Source of the DNA: Serilophus lunatus
Lineage: Eukaryota > Chordata > Aves > Passeriformes > Eurylaimidae
Reading direction: 5' to 3'
DNA length: 64,000 nucleotides
Assembly: GCA_013399895.1 (NCBI GenBank)
Contig: VXBA01001478.1
Span: 100,950-164,949, forward strand
This document shows, piece after piece, positions 60,970-64,000 of the stretch; positions within the stretch are counted from its first letter, which is position 1; every line of letters begins with the position of its first letter. Position numbers and translations under genes: made by a program. The notes below the pieces were generated by a model, which was given only the letters and a program-made list of their open reading frames with translations, made no database searches and had not been told where the DNA came from.

Positions 60970-61032
60970 ATATTGGACCAGAGGACTTCCAGGCATTCTT
61001 TCCAAACAATTCTTCTAGGATTCTGTGACGTG
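60970..61032 (+). mobile_element. short degraded CR1 3' end
   Basis: ATTGGACCAGAGGACTTCCA, then TTCTTTCCAAACAATTCT and AGGATTCTGTGA resemble the plus-strand CR1 3' terminus (GGATCAGATGACCTCCAG, CCTTTCCAACC and the ATTCTGTGA tail). Only the last 60 bp or so are recognisable, so family placement is tentative. Confidence 0.5.
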
Positions 61033-63570
61033 TTTAATGTGCTCCATCTGCTAATTTGAATTTAGTCTATGAGACAGGACTAGTGCTCTTCTGAAGACAA
61101 ACACCCCAAAACTAAATAATGTGAATGTCAGTTCTCAGCCTCATCTTGCACTACAAATCTGCTCCTACTGTTTTGCACTACTTACTAAAATATAGATATA
61201 GCCAAAGAAGACAATTTTAATACCTACAGGAATTTAAAGGCTACTGCTACAAACCCAGTGTGATTTTCAAGAATTTCAATACCCACCTCTATTTCTTCTA
61301 ATACAAAGCTGAATGCTTTTGAAAAATCCCCTTTGGCATCTATCTGAATCTTCAGGCACCTTTTAAAATTTAGCCCTAAATTCTCTAAGCTCCTTTGGAA
61401 AAATCCCAGCCTTTATCCCTTTAGGAATGAAAAGAATGAACTGCACAATTTGAAGTTAGGAAAAAGTAATAACTCGTGCACATAGTATCAGCAAATTAAC
61501 TACAAATATGTGCTTAACATTCTTCAAGAGAAAAGCCCTGCAAAAGATAGGATACATCAGAAAGCTTATACAGCAAGATAACCATTATTTTCAATATAAT
61601 TCTTCTAACCTGATTCTGAAGTCCTCATTTTAAATTATTTTATGGTTTTGATCAGGCCACACTGCTTTTTCATCATTTGTATCGCTGACTAACACAAGAA
61701 GTATAATTATCCGTCAATTTTATAAAGTTTGCATTTCATCACATTTTTAATATTATAGAATTAATCGTGCAGCCTGCAACCAAGTGCCATGCAGCTGCTC
61801 ACTCATTCCCCTGCAGTGGCATGGGGAAGAGAATCAGAAGAGTAAAAGTGAGAAAACTCATTGGTTGAGATAAAGACAGTTTACCAGGTAAAACAAAACC
61901 TGCTCACACAAGCAAGGCAAAAAGAGAAATTCATTCACCATTGCCCATGGGCAGGCAGTATTTGGCTATCCTTAGGAAAGCAGGGCTCCATCACATGTGA
62001 AGGTGACTTGGGAAGACAAAAGCCAGCACTCTGAATGCTTTATCTTTCTTTTTCTTCCATCAACTTTATGTGCTGAGCATTACTCCATAACGTGTGGAAT
62101 ATCTCTTGGGTCAGCTTGGGGTTGCTGTTCCAGCTGTGTCCCCTCCCAACTCATGCAGCCCCAACCTCCCTGCTGGTGGAGTGGAGTAAGTAGCAGAAAA
62201 GGCCTTGACTTGTGTCAGCACTGCCTAGCAATAGCTCTAAACATCTCCGTGTTATCAACACTGTTTTCAGCAGAAAACCAAAACATAGCCCCACACTAGC
62301 TATTAAGAAGATTTACTCTACCCCAACCAAAACCAGCGCTCTTGAAAGCTGCTAGCAGCTATGAATGATTTCTTCCAAACAGAACTAATAACAATTTTTA
62401 TACTATTCATAAAGCTGTGAGGAGAACCATAATAACAACACTTCAGAGTTGTATTGCATCTTTCATCAAGGATCCATGACAATTTTCTCAACCATTCAAC
62501 TGCACTAGCTAAGCAGCTCCTCTATGATGCACTTGTTAAAAAGAAATGGGTAAACTGAGGCAACAAGAATTTTCATGGTAGGGGCTGAAATTGGAAATAA
62601 GTTTCCTGTTACCAATTGTTGAGCTTTTATTTCAAAAAATTCTTTTGCTAGCTCATTTAAGAAAAGTTAATATCTACTTTATTTATTTTTTTGAGCAGCA
62701 CCCGAAGTCTGGCAATATCCCACATTGATTTTACATGACTTTGGATCATCCATTCTCAGAATTTTCTAGATCAAGGAGGAACATGACAGACTTGCATAAG
62801 CACACTGCAGTACCTCATAAACTAACAGCAGAAGCAAAGAGCTGACAAGTGTAAGGAGCAAGAAGCATTTTTAATTATGTTGTCAGGGTACTAAAAAGCA
62901 AGTTCTCTGTTCAACCTATGCTATAGATAACCTCCCTCATGCAATATTCACAGCAGACTCCTAGCACATTATTAGCCATCTCTTAGCATCAGAAATAATG
63001 CTAGTGACACTTGTCATCTAATCCTTTCATTATGAGTTAGAGCAGGATCAGCAGTAGGAAGGAGTTGTATTTCTCTGAAGTTATCTCCATAGAAATGACT
63101 GATGTAATCCTAACCTTCAGTTCATCAGTTCATAACTCTGTCCTCTGCAAAAAGGAAGTATTTATAGCGAATGATACGTGATATTAACATTTTTGTCTTG
63201 ACACACTGCGTATCCCCACCAGGATGAAACAATTAGTTGCAAATTTCCTGCAGCTACCAAAACATTCTGAATGCTCAGTCCTGTATTGAGCAGCTAGCTT
63301 TGGACTTCCATGCCTTGGCTTTTCTCCCCATGATGCTAGCCAACCACCTGGATAGGTGAAGGAATGATTATTACAGCAGGTCGAAAGAGTACAGAAACCA
63401 TCAGTGAATTAAAGATCTGGAAGCATGGAAAGTGATATGCAGAACACCTATTTGCTGAGTTCAACAGCACTTAAATTAAACATTGCTTATGTGACTTTTC
63501 CTTCATAGGAAGTACAGTATTTCAATTTGTCTCTCATTGACAGTCTTACACCTATTCAACTCTTTACATA
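61033..63570. other. AT-rich stretch without a recognisable gene
   Basis: No repeat family, RNA gene or supported exon. A slightly GC-richer patch at 62090-62230 contains a 100-codon frame (61997-62299) with no recognisable domain. Confidence 0.6.
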
Positions 63571-64000
63571 CAGAATTACACACAGAATTAACAAGGTTGG
63601 AAAAGACCGCAGAGATCATCAAATCCAACCTTTTACCTAACTTAGCAACCTAACCAACACCAATCCATCATCAAAACCATCTAAACTATGTAACTAAGTC
63701 CACCATCCAACCTATCCTTAAACACATCCAGGGACAGTGACTCCAACACATCCCTGGGAAGCCCATTCCAATGGGAAATCACTCTCTCTGTAAAAAAGTT
63801 TCTCCTAATATCCAACCTAAACTTCCCCTGATGCAGCCTAAGACTGTGTCCTCTCGTCCTGTCACTGGGAGCCTGAGAGAAGAGACCGACCCCCACCGGG
63901 CTACAACCTCCTTTCAGGTAGTTATAGACAGCAATAAGGTCACTCCTGAGCCTCCTCTTCTCCAGGCTGAACAATCCCAACTCCCTCAACCGCTCCTCAT
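63571..64000 (-). mobile_element. CR1 LINE fragment, cut by the window end
   Basis: A minus-strand CR1 with a CAGAATTACACACAGAATTA tail, AAGGTTGGAAAAGACCGCAG, ATCATCAAATCCAACC and the ORF2 C-terminus. It continues past the right edge, so its 5' extent is unknown. Confidence 0.93.
63681..64000 (-). pseudogene. CR1 ORF2 C-terminus, open to the window edge
   Basis: The frame is open from the edge of the window to its natural-looking end. It includes LGLFSLEKRRLRSDLIAVYN, LKGGCSPVGVGLFSQ, SDRTRGHSLRLHQGKFRLD and FFTERVISHWNGLPRDVLE, and closes DVFKDRLDGGLSYIV and stop. It is the only CR1 copy here with this terminal block undisturbed, so it serves as the reference for the damaged copies. Whether the rest of ORF2 is intact cannot be seen, so 'pseudogene' is the default for a CR1 copy rather than proven. 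Confidence 0.85.

Noticed and set aside
1..64000. tRNA, rRNA, CRISPR arrays, operons, phage or plasmid modules
   Set aside because: No cloverleaf-like boxes, regularly spaced repeats or compact gene arrays were seen; the composition and CR1 content indicate animal nuclear DNA.

Overview
This window looks like vertebrate nuclear DNA, almost certainly from a bird. The main evidence is eight fragments of CR1 non-LTR retrotransposons. They carry the avian-type 3' end (an 8-bp ATTCTGTG-like tail, the GTTGGAAGAGACC motif and its complement) and decayed reverse-transcriptase ORF2 C-termini. CR1 also occurs in other reptiles, so bird rather than crocodile or turtle is an inference from how closely the fragments match avian CR1 as I remember it. 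Base composition is AT-rich throughout, with one CpG-rich block near the left end. There are short homopolymers and microsatellites, one 54-base run of N and one single N. I see no bacterial-style gene organisation, CRISPR array, rRNA or tRNA.

I found no host protein-coding gene that I can recognise. The window reads as a gene desert or the inside of a very large intron. The only convincing coding sequence belongs to CR1 ORF2 remnants on the minus strand (about 3.4-4.7, 44.5-45.3, 60.0-60.6 and 63.6-64.0 kb). Most other open frames of 60-165 codons are what chance gives in such sequence. Three short segments have good splice-site context and are listed as low-confidence exon candidates: 587-655 (with an in-frame stop, inside the CpG-rich block), 16347-16416 (flanked by CAG and GTAAGT) and 36865-36978 (open to a stop). 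A fourth, at 3027-3084, is weaker.

Layout. 0-1 kb holds a CpG-rich island. 3.4-4.7 kb is a CR1 containing a perfect 239-bp duplication around a single N, probably an assembly artefact. 4.7-20.6 kb is AT-rich single-copy-looking DNA with a TG microsatellite and a possible Maf-element/TATA pair at 9.2 kb. 20.6-24.1 kb holds three small CR1 fragments. 24.4-24.8 kb has a GA-rich tract followed by a G-rich tract. 26.2 kb is a gap inside poly-A. 39.0-39.6 kb is copy A of an unclassified interspersed repeat (called X here). 42.8 kb is a solo LTR in plus orientation. 44.5-45.3 kb is the best-preserved CR1. 56.3-57.9 kb is copy B of repeat X in minus orientation, directly abutting a second copy of the same LTR, also in minus orientation, at 57.9-58.3 kb. 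60.0-61.0 kb and 63.6-64.0 kb hold more CR1.

The most informative structure is the pair of 398-bp solo LTRs in opposite orientation about 15 kb apart. Both have recognisable ends, an imperfect terminal inverted repeat, a TATA box and a variant poly-A signal. Copy 1 has a perfect 4-bp target-site duplication. I do not see an exciting new multi-gene system here, and I have tried not to build one out of chance ORFs.
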